This document shows, one piece after another, positions 40,415 to 48,118 of a stretch of 64,000 nt of DNA; positions within the stretch are counted from its first letter, which is position 1; each line of letters opens with the position of its first letter. The DNA lies in NCBI RefSeq assembly GCF_000429085.1, contig NZ_AUBE01000001.1, positions 124,001-188,000 of the forward strand. The letters run 5' to 3'. The notes below the pieces were generated by a model, which saw nothing but the letters and a program-made list of their open reading frames with translations, made no database searches and was not told where the DNA came from. Origin of the DNA: Streptomyces flavidovirens DSM 40150 (GTDB lineage: Bacteria > Actinomycetota > Actinomycetes > Streptomycetales > Streptomycetaceae). The position numbers were made by a program, and so were the translations under genes.

Positions 40415-41023
40415 ATGAACGAACCGATCGTCCACCGACACTGGCTCGCCCACGCCACCCCGAAAGCCGCCCCCGCGGTCGCCACTTCCACCGTGCTGAT
40501 CCTCGGCAGGATCTGGAACGCCAACGGCGCCGAACACAGCGTCGGCAACGCGGCCCTCATGGTCGTGCTCGCGGCCGGGGCTGCGGCGGCCGGCGCGTTC
40601 GCCTCCGCCGGACGTGCCGGGGACAGCGTGATTGCCGGAACCGCGTTCGCCGCCTCCGGCGGGCTCGCCCTCGCCGGGGTCGCCGGATACGCCGACGGCC
40701 TGCCGCTGCCGCTGCTGCTGTGGGCACTGGCCACCACCGTCGCGTACGGCATCACCGCCCGCCACTGGCGCACCGACCGCCGCGACACCCTCGCCCACCA
40801 CCGGCACACCACCGAGCGGCGCGAGGAACACGGCCACATCGAACGCGTCGAAGCACTGCGAGCCGGGGCACAGATCCAGGTCGCCCGTGAGGGCGCCGCC
40901 TACGCCACCGCGCTGGCTCAGGCGCTCACCGCCCGTGCCGCCCTGCCCGGTTTCGACCCCGCCCATCTCACCTGGGCCGGACTGCCCGAACTCCCCACCG
41001 GCCACCGCACCGAGGAGAACTGA
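40415..41023 (+). CDS. Membrane protein, 202 aa (SpdB-like)
   Basis: Three or four hydrophobic segments between residues 20 and 115, then a soluble helical domain rich in His/Arg (RHWRTDRRDTLAHHRHTTERREEHG) and an Ala-rich helix. Start: ATG 40415 with TAGGGAG upstream. The topology fits a spread protein acting with TraB at septa; sequence similarity was not testable here. Confidence 0.7.
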   Translation: MNEPIVHRHWLAHATPKAAPAVATSTVLILGRIWNANGAEHSVGNAALMVVLAAGAAAAGAFASAGRAGDSVIAGTAFAASGGLALAGVAGYADGLPLPLLLWALATTVAYGITARHWRTDRRDTLAHHRHTTERREEHGHIERVEALRAGAQIQVAREGAAYATALAQALTARAALPGFDPAHLTWAGLPELPTGHRTEEN

Positions 41024-41026
41024 GCC

Positions 41027-41158
41027 ATGGACGAGGACGACTTCATCGACTGCGAGCTGTGCGCCCCCAGCGACGGCAGCGAGCCCTACCCGTACGCGCA
41101 CTGCTGCGCGTGCGGCGCGGACGGCTCCAGCGAACGCCCCGACTGCATCTGCGAGTAG
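41027..41158 (+). CDS. Cys-rich mini-protein, 43 aa
   Basis: Acidic 43-residue protein with seven cysteines, including CELC, CCAC and CIC, probably a zinc-binding knuckle. ATG 41027 follows GAGGAGAACTGAGCC, so translation is coupled to the upstream stop (3 nt away). Too small for most gene finders. Function unknown. Confidence 0.6.
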   Translation: MDEDDFIDCELCAPSDGSEPYPYAHCCACGADGSSERPDCICE

Positions 41159-41175
41159 CACCGGAAAGGACCGGC

Positions 41176-41688
41176 ATGTTCGAGATCCGCGTCATCTGCA
41201 CCGAGCCCGACATCCCCGCCGTCACCGCAGCCCTGACCAACGCGTTCACCACCGGCGCCGTACGGCAGAGCAAGACGTTCGACGGCAGCAAGACCCGCCT
41301 GTACGTCACCGCCGAACACCGCCCGCAGCCGTGGCCCACGTCCGAGACTGCGTACGCCAAGGCACGCAGCATCATCAGCGAGATCGGCTGGACCGCCCGC
41401 GCTGCTGCGGACAAGCCGTTCGGCGAGCAGATCGGGCGGGAGTTCTGGCTCCGCAAGGCCGCCGTCCTGGACCGCATCGCGCTCCAGGACGAAGCCGACG
41501 GCGCCCACGGCGACGCGGCCGACGTCGCAACCGAAGCCGCCCGCCGCCTGCTCGACATGGACCGCGCGGCCGGGCTCGGTCCCGGCGGGTACAGCGACGG
41601 CCCTTACCCGCCGGACCACCCGGACAGCGTCCGCAACCCCCGCGGCTATGTCCGTCAGGAGTACGCCGCCTGGCACCGGCACCACTAG
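41176..41688 (+). CDS. AICE protein of unknown function, 170 aa
   Basis: Two-part protein. The first 55 residues read like a small alpha/beta unit (FEIRVICTEPDIPAVTAALTNAF, KTRLYVTAEH); the rest is helical with an acidic middle and a Pro/Tyr-rich end (GYSDGPYPPDHPDS). ATG 41176 has GGAAAGGA. Last gene before a strong hairpin, so it probably ends the transfer operon. Not recognised. Confidence 0.7.
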   Translation: MFEIRVICTEPDIPAVTAALTNAFTTGAVRQSKTFDGSKTRLYVTAEHRPQPWPTSETAYAKARSIISEIGWTARAAADKPFGEQIGREFWLRKAAVLDRIALQDEADGAHGDAADVATEAARRLLDMDRAAGLGPGGYSDGPYPPDHPDSVRNPRGYVRQEYAAWHRHH

Positions 41689-41695
41689 CTACGCC

Positions 41696-41737
41696 GAGGG
41701 CGGCCCCCTCTCACGCCAATGAAGCGGGGCCGCCCTC
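41696..41737 (+). terminator. Terminator of the transfer operon
   Basis: Perfect 12-bp stem GAGGGCGGCCCC (41696-41707) / GGGGCCGCCCTC (41726-41737), 18-nt loop, starting 8 nt after the upstream stop. Confidence 0.7.
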
Positions 41738-41760
41738 GTCCAGCCACTCACATCAGAGAA

Positions 41761-41774
41761 CTGGAGACCTCCAG
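41761..41774 (+). promoter_or_regulatory. Palindrome enclosing the prim-pol ribosome-binding site
   Basis: CTGGAGACCTCCAG ends one base before ATG 41776 and contains the only GGAG. Folding would hide the ribosome-binding site, so it may limit synthesis of the replication protein. Confidence 0.4.
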
Positions 41775-41775
41775 C

Positions 41776-42639
41776 ATGACTCAACCCACCACCATCCGAC
41801 GAGGCCGGAACCGTGGTGCCCACCTTCGCACCGCTCTGGCGCTCGCTGCGGCCGATGTGCCGGTGCTGCCGCTGCGGGCCGGGAAGGTTCCGTTCGGGAA
41901 CTGCCCGGCCTGCCGGGACAACGTCTGCGGCGGCCGGCCGAACATGAAAACCCCCGGCCCCTGCCACTGCACCCGCCCCTGCCACGGCTGGGCCGCCGCC
42001 ACCACCAACACCGGCACCTTGACCGGGCCCGGATGGTCGGCGGTCTGGGAACAGGCTCAAGCCGTGGCCTACCACCCCGGCGGCGCCGGACTCACCGTCG
42101 TGGACCTGGACGACACCGACGCCGTCACCTGGGCCCGCCAGTCGCTCCCCGCCACCCGAACTGTGCCGACGACGCGGGGTGAGCACTGGATCTACTGGGG
42201 TGCGACGCAGTCCGCGAACGCGGTGCGACCCGGCGTCGACATCAAGTCCACGATGTCCTACGCCCGGTGGCTCGGTCCCGGCACCGGCACCATGAGCGCT
42301 CTGCCCGACGCCGTACGCGCCTTGATTGTCAAGGAACCGTCGCCGGTCCGACCCGTCACCGTACCCGTACCTGCCAAGGGCGGGGAGTGCCGTCACCGCG
42401 CCCCCGCCTACCTGGAGCGCGGTATCGCCATGGCGGAGCAGCGGATCACCGAGGCGGCCAGCGGCGTGCACGCGACCGTGTACCGCACGTTCCTCGCCGT
42501 GCTGTCCACGCACGGGCGGTGCGGCTGCCTGACTGAGGCCCACATGGGTCGGCTGTTCGCCGCCGCGCAGTCCAAGGGCGAGAGCGTCCGGCACTGCAAC
42601 GACGCGTGGGCCAACGCCCGTATCGCACTGGGGATGTGA
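41776..42639 (+). CDS. Bifunctional DNA primase/polymerase (AICE replication)
   Basis: 287-aa prim-pol domain protein that primes and copies DNA at the element's origin. The archaeo-eukaryotic primase signatures are visible: acidic pair in LTVVDLDDTDA, the histidine motif RGEHWIYWG, and GVDIKSTMSYARWLGPG. A Cys-rich insertion (CPACRDNVCGG, CHCTRPCHGW) near residue 45 probably binds zinc. This defines the element as the prim-pol replication type. It stops one base before the ATPase gene, with which it probably works. Confidence 0.88.
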   Translation: MTQPTTIRRGRNRGAHLRTALALAAADVPVLPLRAGKVPFGNCPACRDNVCGGRPNMKTPGPCHCTRPCHGWAAATTNTGTLTGPGWSAVWEQAQAVAYHPGGAGLTVVDLDDTDAVTWARQSLPATRTVPTTRGEHWIYWGATQSANAVRPGVDIKSTMSYARWLGPGTGTMSALPDAVRALIVKEPSPVRPVTVPVPAKGGECRHRAPAYLERGIAMAEQRITEAASGVHATVYRTFLAVLSTHGRCGCLTEAHMGRLFAAAQSKGESVRHCNDAWANARIALGM

Positions 42640-42640
42640 C

Positions 42641-44116
42641 ATGTCCGAGGACGAGAAGAACCCGGCGCGTGAGGTCATCACCGAGTACGCGCAGTCACAC
42701 TTCCGGTACTTCCGCACCGCCGATGGCACCGTCTATGCACAGAAGAACGGCCACCCCGTGGCCCGCCCGATCCGCTCGCAGGGTACGACGGGCAGCCACC
42801 GGCAGGAACTCATGGTCGGCATGTTCAAGGACGGTGTCGGCGTGTTCAACGGCACGGCCCTGAAAGAGGCGTTGGACCTGATCGAGGCGCTCGCGCTGAC
42901 CGAGACCACCCAGGCCGTACACATCCGCGTCGCCCCCGGCTTCGACGGGGCGACCTGGCTGGACCTCGGCCGCGCTGACGGGCAGTCTGTCCGTATCCAC
43001 CCCACCGGGTGGGAGATCACGGTCCCGGACCCGCGTGAGGTGTGCTGGCGGCGCACCCAGCTCACCGGGGAACTTCCCCTGCCGGCCAAGGACACCGACG
43101 GCAAGGGCATCGATCTGCTGATGCGGCTGTGTAACTTCGCCAACGCCGAGACCGAGTGCCTGGCCATCGCCTGGCTCATCGGCTGCCTCGGCCCCGGCGT
43201 CCCCGTCCCCGCACCGTTCCTCACCGGCCCGCAGGGCGCGGGAAAGTCGACCGGTGGGCGGATGCTGGTGCGGATCGTGGAGGGCATGAGCGGTGACCTG
43301 CGGCGGGCTCCGAAGGACGAGGAGAACCTGATCGCGGCTGTGGCCGCCGGATGGGTCACCGCCCTGGACAACCTGTCCCACATGACGCCGGACCTGTCCG
43401 ACGCCATGTGCTGCATCGTCACCGGCGCCGAGAGCGTGAAGCGCGCCCTGTTCACCGACGGGGACGTGCACCGCGCCCGCTACCGCCGCCCTCTCCTCCT
43501 GACCGGTATCGACGTCGGCGTCATCCGGCCCGACCTCGCGGAACGACTGCTGCCCCTGCGTCTGGAGCGGCCCCAGGTGAGGCGGACCGAGGCGGAGCTG
43601 TGGGCGGAGTACGCCGACGTTCTGCCCGTGGTCCTCGGCTCGCTTCTCGACCTCACGGTCAAAGTCCGGGCCGCCGAAGCGGAGACCCCGACCGATCTGC
43701 GGATGGCGGACTTCGCCCACCTGTGCGCGCAGCTCGACACCGCCACCGGCCTCGGGGCGCTCACCGCCTACCGGGCGAGCCTGGACGACCTGAACGACGA
43801 CGTCATCGAAGGCGACCTGTTGGCGCAGACCGTCCTTCAGTACGCCGACACCATGGCCGCTGGCGGCGAGCAGCGGATGCCGTCGACCGAGTGGCTGCAC
43901 TGCCTCAGCCGCCTCTACAGCGGCGAGGAACTGCGCCCCCTGCCTAAAGGATGGCCGACGACAGGCAAGGTGCTCTCCGACCGTCTCAAGCGCCTTCAGC
44001 CCACCCTCGCGGCCCGGGGGGTGCTCATCGACAGCGGGCGTACCCGCGAGGGCCGTTACCTCGAAATGACCCGCCAGGGCGCACCACCGCCGCCCGAGCA
44101 GTCGACAGCGTTCTGA
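42641..44116 (+). CDS. Replication ATPase/helicase partner of the prim-pol
   Basis: 491-aa P-loop protein with Walker A LTGPQGAGKSTGGRM near residue 195 and Walker B-like VTALDNLSHM, followed by an arginine-rich sensor region and a C-terminal winged-helix-like domain (PSTEWLHCLSRLY, RLKRLQPTLAARGV). Resembles superfamily 3/DUF927-type helicases that accompany prim-pol proteins in mobile elements. ATG 42641 is one base after the prim-pol stop. Followed by a strong terminator at 44144. Confidence 0.82.
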   Translation: MSEDEKNPAREVITEYAQSHFRYFRTADGTVYAQKNGHPVARPIRSQGTTGSHRQELMVGMFKDGVGVFNGTALKEALDLIEALALTETTQAVHIRVAPGFDGATWLDLGRADGQSVRIHPTGWEITVPDPREVCWRRTQLTGELPLPAKDTDGKGIDLLMRLCNFANAETECLAIAWLIGCLGPGVPVPAPFLTGPQGAGKSTGGRMLVRIVEGMSGDLRRAPKDEENLIAAVAAGWVTALDNLSHMTPDLSDAMCCIVTGAESVKRALFTDGDVHRARYRRPLLLTGIDVGVIRPDLAERLLPLRLERPQVRRTEAELWAEYADVLPVVLGSLLDLTVKVRAAEAETPTDLRMADFAHLCAQLDTATGLGALTAYRASLDDLNDDVIEGDLLAQTVLQYADTMAAGGEQRMPSTEWLHCLSRLYSGEELRPLPKGWPTTGKVLSDRLKRLQPTLAARGVLIDSGRTREGRYLEMTRQGAPPPPEQSTAF

Positions 44117-44143
44117 CCCGCACCGCCCGGTCACCCCGGACAA

Positions 44144-44179
44144 GCAAGAGGAGCACGCCTCGCCGGGTGCTCCTCTTGC
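44144..44179 (+). terminator. Terminator after the replication genes
   Basis: Perfect 13-bp stem GCAAGAGGAGCAC / GTGCTCCTCTTGC with a 10-nt loop, 28 nt past the ATPase stop. Confidence 0.8.
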
Positions 44180-44294
44180 TGTTCGGCGGCAGCGCCGCCT
44201 CAAGGTCGTGCCGCGACGCGGCTCCTTCTTCACGCCTGAAGGAGCACCGCACTACTACAGACACCCCCTTCTTTTTCCTAAGTAGGGAAGCTCT

Positions 44295-44498
44295 GCGTCA
44301 CAGCGTCACGCACACCAGGAAAAGGCCCCCTGACCTGCTGCAACGGGCGTGACGCAGACGGCAGGCTCTGCGTCATCCTGCGTCACCTGCGTCACGCCGT
44401 GACGCAGCACGTGACGCACCGATGACGCACCCCCTCACCGCCGCGTCACGCAAAGCCCCAGGTCAGAAGCCCGAGTGACGCTGGTGACGCTGTGACGC
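44295..44498. repeat. TGACGC iteron-like array, 13 copies
   Basis: TGACGC or its complement GCGTCA starts at 44295, 44303, 44350, 44370, 44380, 44389, 44400, 44412, 44423, 44443, 44476, 44485 and 44493. Spacing is often 9-12 bp, about one helical turn. Many copies extend to GTGACGCA or TGCGTCAC. Candidate Rep, Xis or regulator binding array. Confidence 0.8.
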
Positions 44499-44584
44499 AG
44501 AAATCCGCACCTCGGACACACACGGGCCGAGGTTCCGAGCTCAACTCCTCGAAGGCGAAGACGACTGCCCAGGAGGCACCCCGA

Positions 44585-44788
44585 ATGAGCACCGCGATTG
44601 CCGCCCCCGTCGACCGACTTCTGTACAAGCCGGAGGAGGCTGCCGAAGCCCTCGCTATCGGCCGGTCGACCGTCTACGAGCTGATGGCCGAAGGGGCCCT
44701 CAAGTACATCAAGTTGGGCCGCATTCGCCGGATTCGGCGTGCGGATCTCGAAGCGTACGTGGAGAACCTCACCCCGCTGTCCAACTGA
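44585..44788 (+). CDS. xis: Excisionase (Xis)
   Basis: 67-aa helix-turn-helix DNA-binding protein of the excisionase/MerR-like type: LYKPEEAAEALAIGRSTVYELMAEGALKYIKLGRIRRIRRADLEAYV spans nearly the whole chain (residues 13-59, described here in part). It should bend DNA and direct the integrase to excise the element. ATG 44585 has CAGGAGG. A strong hairpin lies between it and the integrase gene. Confidence 0.9.
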   Translation: MSTAIAAPVDRLLYKPEEAAEALAIGRSTVYELMAEGALKYIKLGRIRRIRRADLEAYVENLTPLSN

Positions 44789-44801
44789 CCTGAGCACACC
44801 C

Positions 44802-44834
44802 GAGGCGCCCCGAGCATCCCGCTCGGGGCGCCTC
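44802..44834 (+). terminator. Hairpin between xis and int
   Basis: Perfect 14-bp stem GAGGCGCCCCGAGC / GCTCGGGGCGCCTC with a 5-nt loop, ending 8 nt before the GGAGG of the integrase gene. May reduce readthrough from xis into int. Confidence 0.65.
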
Positions 44835-44850
44835 CCCCGTGGAGGAACGC

Positions 44851-46242
44851 ATGAGCCCGCGAAAGCCCAACATGGAATCGTCCATCTACTTCGGTACGGA
44901 CGGCTGGTGGCACGGACGCGTCACGATGGGCGTGAAGAACGACGGCAGTCCCGACCGCCGCCACCGCCGTGCCAAGACCGAGCCCGAGATCAAGCGCAAG
45001 GTTCGGGAGCTGGAACGCCTGCGCGACCAAGGCCGCGCGCCGACTGCGGGCCGGAAGCCGACCGTGGCGAAGTGGATGGAGACCTACCTCACCGACATCG
45101 CGAGCTTGAAGCTCAAGCCGCGCTCCCTGGACGACTACTGGTCCAAAACCCGGAACGACATCATTCCGGGGGTCGGTCAACACCGGATCGACAAGCTGCA
45201 ACCCGAACACCTGGAGCGGATGTACCGGGCCATGCTCGATGCCGGGCACGCTCCCTCCCACGTGGTGAAGGTGCATCGCATCTTGTCGCGTGCGCTGAAG
45301 ATTGCCCACCGCCGGCGCATCATCGCGGAGAACGTCGCCACCCTCGTGGACCCCCCGAGTGTGGACGAGATGGAGGCCAATCCGTTCACCAAGGAAGAGG
45401 CCAAGGCGTTCCTCGAAGCAGCCGCGAAGCGGCCCACTTCCATGCGGTGGATCGTGGGCGTCGGCATGGGGTTCCGGCAGGGGGAGACTCTCGGTCTGCG
45501 GTGGTCGTACGTAGACCTGGAGGCGGAGCTGTTCCGTCCTGAGTGGCAGCTACAGCGCCTCACCTGGCGCCACGGCTGCGGTGATGCTCACGCCTGCGGC
45601 GCGCGCCTTCATCGCTTCGAGCCCTGCCCACCAGGCTGCACCACTCACAAGGGCTACAAGCGCGGTTGCCCGAAGCCTTGCGCCAAGACGTGCACGAGCC
45701 ATGCGAGCGCATGTCCGCAGCGCAAGGGGGGCGGTCTCGTCTTCACGCGCCCCAAGACGAAGAAGAGCCGGAACGCCGTCCCGATTCCACCTGTCTTCAT
45801 TCCCTTCCTCCACGAGCACAAGGCCCGGCAGGAGGCGCTGCGGGCCGCCGGTGGGGAGCTGTGGCAGGAGTACGACGTCGTGTTCTCACGGCCGGATGGG
45901 CGCCCGCTTGACCCACGCGCCGACTACGAGGAGTTCAAGGAACTCCTCGGGGAAGCGGGCATCGACGACCGTCGCCTGTACGACGGAAGCCGTCACACGG
46001 CCGGCACAATCCTGAACGAACTGGGCGTGGACATGCCCACGATCATGGAGATCCTTCGGCACACCCAGATCAGTCAGACACGGCGGTATGTGAAGGGGCG
46101 GTCTCACCTCTCGAAGGACGCGATGCGTCGCATGGGCGAGTTCTTCGTTCCCGCGCCCCCCGAGCCTGGCCCCATTGAGACCAGAACTGAGACCGTCGAC
46201 ACTCGCGCGGCCCGCGCTCGACGGCGGCGCCGTGTCCAGTAA
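44851..46242 (+). CDS. int: Tyrosine-recombinase integrase
   Basis: 463-aa site-specific recombinase. An N-terminal arm-binding part (1-60), SAM-like core-binding domain (about 65-155) and catalytic domain follow in order. Catalytic residues: Arg209 (MGFRQGET), Arg381 (SRHTAGT), His404 (LRHTQ) and the nucleophile Tyr413 (TRRYVKG). A Cys/His-rich insertion (HGCGDAHACGARLHRF, CPPGCTTHKGYKRGCP) in the catalytic domain near residue 245 is usual in Streptomyces AICE integrases. Start: ATG 44851 with GGAGG five bases upstream. The gene's last two bases enter the right attachment repeat, next to its target tRNA. Confidence 0.95.
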   Translation: MSPRKPNMESSIYFGTDGWWHGRVTMGVKNDGSPDRRHRRAKTEPEIKRKVRELERLRDQGRAPTAGRKPTVAKWMETYLTDIASLKLKPRSLDDYWSKTRNDIIPGVGQHRIDKLQPEHLERMYRAMLDAGHAPSHVVKVHRILSRALKIAHRRRIIAENVATLVDPPSVDEMEANPFTKEEAKAFLEAAAKRPTSMRWIVGVGMGFRQGETLGLRWSYVDLEAELFRPEWQLQRLTWRHGCGDAHACGARLHRFEPCPPGCTTHKGYKRGCPKPCAKTCTSHASACPQRKGGGLVFTRPKTKKSRNAVPIPPVFIPFLHEHKARQEALRAAGGELWQEYDVVFSRPDGRPLDPRADYEEFKELLGEAGIDDRRLYDGSRHTAGTILNELGVDMPTIMEILRHTQISQTRRYVKGRSHLSKDAMRRMGEFFVPAPPEPGPIETRTETVDTRAARARRRRRVQ

Positions 46243-46332
46243 AAGCAAAAGCCCCAGGTCACGGCGAGTGAGTCCTGGGGCTTCTACAGAGCCGCCTTCG
46301 GGATTCGAACCCGAGACCTACGCATTACGAGT
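46241..46332. repeat. Right attachment repeat, overlapping the tRNA-Thr gene
   Basis: Second copy of the 92-bp sequence at 30188-30279, one mismatch. It includes the terminator hairpin and the 3' 42 nt of the functional tRNA, so the insertion restores the tRNA. Confidence 0.93.
46250..46282 (-). terminator. Terminator of tRNA-Thr
   Basis: AGCCCCAGG (46250-46258) / CCTGGGGCT (46274-46282), 15-nt loop; read from the tRNA it is followed by a T-rich stretch (complement of AAAAGCAAA). Confidence 0.75.
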
Positions 46333-46363
46333 GCGTTGCTCTGGCCAACTGAGCTAAGGCGGC
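46291..46363 (-). tRNA. tRNA-Thr (anticodon CGT)
   Basis: 73-nt cloverleaf on the minus strand: acceptor GCCGCCT/AGGCGGC, D-arm GCTC/GAGC, anticodon stem ACGCA/TGCGT with loop CTCGTAA (anticodon CGT), and T-arm TCGGG-TTCGAAT-CCCGA. CCA is not encoded. Integration target of the mobile element. Confidence 0.97.
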
Positions 46364-46473
46364 GCCGCTGCCGACACCATGGTGCGATCAGCAGCGGGCC
46401 CAAGTCTACACAGTTTCGAGGGGTACTCCGTACAGCTCCCTGCAGACCCCATCCGAGCAGGTCAGCGGCATGG

Positions 46474-48009
46474 TCAGGAGCACTTCTTGCCGTCCTTCGG
46501 AGGCGTGCCCTCCAGGAGGTAGGTGTTGATCGCCGTGTCGATGCAGTCGCTGCCGCGGCCGTACGCCGTGTGGCCGTCGCCGTCGTACGTCAGGAGGGTG
46601 CCGGACTCCAGCTGGCCCGCCAGGGACCGGGCCCACTTGTACGGGGTCGCCGGGTCGCGGGTCGTGCCGACCACGACGATCGGCGCCGCGCCCTTGGCCT
46701 CGATGCGGTGCGGGGTGCCGGTGGCCTTCGCCGGCCAGTAGCCGCAGTTCATGGAGGCCCAGGCGAGGCCCTCGCCGAAGACCGGGGACGCCTTCTCGAA
46801 GACGGGGAGCGCGGAGCGGACCTCGTCGGGGCCGGTGAAGGCGGGCGGCAGGTCCAGGCAGTTCACGGCGGCGTTGGCGTACATGAGGTTCTGGTAGCTG
46901 CCGTCGTCGGCGCGCTCGTAGTACGTGTCGGCCAGCGCGAGCAGAGCCGCCCCGTCCCCGCCGATCGCGCGGGTGAGGGCCTCGCGCAGCTCCGTCCAGG
47001 CGGACTCGTCGTACATCGCCGCGATCACGCCCGTGGTCGCGAGGGACTCACCGAGCGGGCGGCTCTGGCCGGTGGGAACCGGCTCGGCGTCGAACTCGTC
47101 GAAAAGGCCCTTCAGGCGCTTGCCCGCCGCGTCCGGCGTACCGGTGCCGAGCGGGCAGTCCTGGCGCTTGACGCAGTCCGCGGCGAACGACTGGAAGGCG
47201 GTCTCGAAACCGGCCGTCTGGTCACGGTTCATGTCGCGGGCCGGGAGGGACGGGTCCATCGCACCGTCGAGTACGAGACGGCCTGCGCGGGCCGGGAAGA
47301 GTTCGGCGTACGTCGCGCCGAGGAAGGTCCCGTACGACGCCCCGACGTAATGCAGATTCTCGTCGCCCAGCACCGCGCGCAGGATGTCCATGTCGCGGGC
47401 CGCCTCGACCGTGGAGACGTGGGGCAGGATCGCGGCCGAGCGCTTCGCGCAGCCGGCCGCGAATCGCTTGAAGGACGTGACCAGCCTGCCGGTCTCCCCC
47501 TGGTCGTCGGGGGTCTGGTCGACCTGCGTGTACGCGTCCATCTCCTTGCCCGTCAGGCACTCGACAGGCTCGCTGCGGGCCACGCCGCGCGGGTCGACGG
47601 CCACCATGTCGTACCGGGCGCGGACCGGTGCCGGGTATCCGATCGCGGCGTACGCCTGGACGTAGCTGATCGCCGAGCCGCCGGGGCCGCCCGGATTGAC
47701 CAGCAGGGAGCCGAGGCGCCTGCCGGGGCCGGTGGCCTTCTTCCGGGTGACGGCCAGCTTGATGTCGGCCCTCTCCGGCTTCTTGTAGTCGAGCGGGGCC
47801 TTCATCGTGGCGCACTGGAAACCGGGGGCACCGCACGCCCGCCAGCTCAGCTTCTGCGCGTAGTACGTCTGGAGAGCGGCCGGGACCGTTTGCCCCGGCG
47901 CGGACGCCGAGGCACTCGGCGGCGTACCTCCCGGCGAGCAGCCGGAGATGAGCAGACCGGCGGTCGCGAGGGCGGTGGCAGAGATCCGGATCAGATGCCT
48001 GGTGTCCAT
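46474..48009 (-). CDS. Secreted tripeptidyl-aminopeptidase-like lipoprotein
   Basis: 511-aa exported alpha/beta-hydrolase. Signal peptide with lipobox LLISGC near residue 20, then a Ser/Ala linker. The catalytic serine is in YVGASYGTFLGATY, the acid in IVVVGTTRDPATPY and the histidine in TYDGDGHTAYG, the arrangement of Streptomyces tripeptidyl aminopeptidases (SlpD/SlpE type), with a TAP-like C-terminal domain and CIDTAINTYL near the end. Start: ATG 48009 (an upstream frame extension lacks a signal). Extracellular peptide hydrolysis is the expected role. Confidence 0.88.
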   Translation of the reverse strand: MDTRHLIRISATALATAGLLISGCSPGGTPPSASASAPGQTVPAALQTYYAQKLSWRACGAPGFQCATMKAPLDYKKPERADIKLAVTRKKATGPGRRLGSLLVNPGGPGGSAISYVQAYAAIGYPAPVRARYDMVAVDPRGVARSEPVECLTGKEMDAYTQVDQTPDDQGETGRLVTSFKRFAAGCAKRSAAILPHVSTVEAARDMDILRAVLGDENLHYVGASYGTFLGATYAELFPARAGRLVLDGAMDPSLPARDMNRDQTAGFETAFQSFAADCVKRQDCPLGTGTPDAAGKRLKGLFDEFDAEPVPTGQSRPLGESLATTGVIAAMYDESAWTELREALTRAIGGDGAALLALADTYYERADDGSYQNLMYANAAVNCLDLPPAFTGPDEVRSALPVFEKASPVFGEGLAWASMNCGYWPAKATGTPHRIEAKGAAPIVVVGTTRDPATPYKWARSLAGQLESGTLLTYDGDGHTAYGRGSDCIDTAINTYLLEGTPPKDGKKCS

Positions 48010-48118
48010 CCTCGGAGCGTAGTGGGGCAATGACGGATTGTGCGGAGAGCGGCTCGTACGAGTGATCCGGTCAACCATGGGCCCGGTGAGCGGGACAGCG
48101 GTGCGGCGTTACGCCGGG

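Larger units (their letters stand above)
44117..44584. other. Intergenic region between replication and integration genes
   Basis: 468 bases with a terminator (44144-44179), a short AT-rich patch (CTTCTTTTTCCTAAGTAGGG at 44267-44286) and a dense TGACGC repeat array (44295-44498). No credible coding sequence. It has the properties of a replication origin or an excision-control site. Confidence 0.6.
30188..46332. mobile_element. Actinomycete integrative and conjugative element (AICE) in tRNA-Thr(CGT)
   Basis: Flanked by the 92-bp direct repeats at 30188-30279 and 46241-46332; the right copy forms the 3' part of an intact tRNA-Thr. In order it carries cargo genes, a GntR regulator, transfer genes (DUF2637, FtsK/TraB, Spd-like proteins), prim-pol and ATPase replication genes, excisionase and tyrosine integrase, the layout of pSAM2-like AICEs of the prim-pol replication type. 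All hallmark modules appear intact, so excision and transfer look possible. One period (repeat start to repeat start) is 16,053 bp. Confidence 0.92.

Noticed and set aside
44267..44290. AT-rich patch before the TGACGC array as a promoter
   Set aside because: No -35/-10 arrangement is recognisable. I mention it only as part of the possible origin region.
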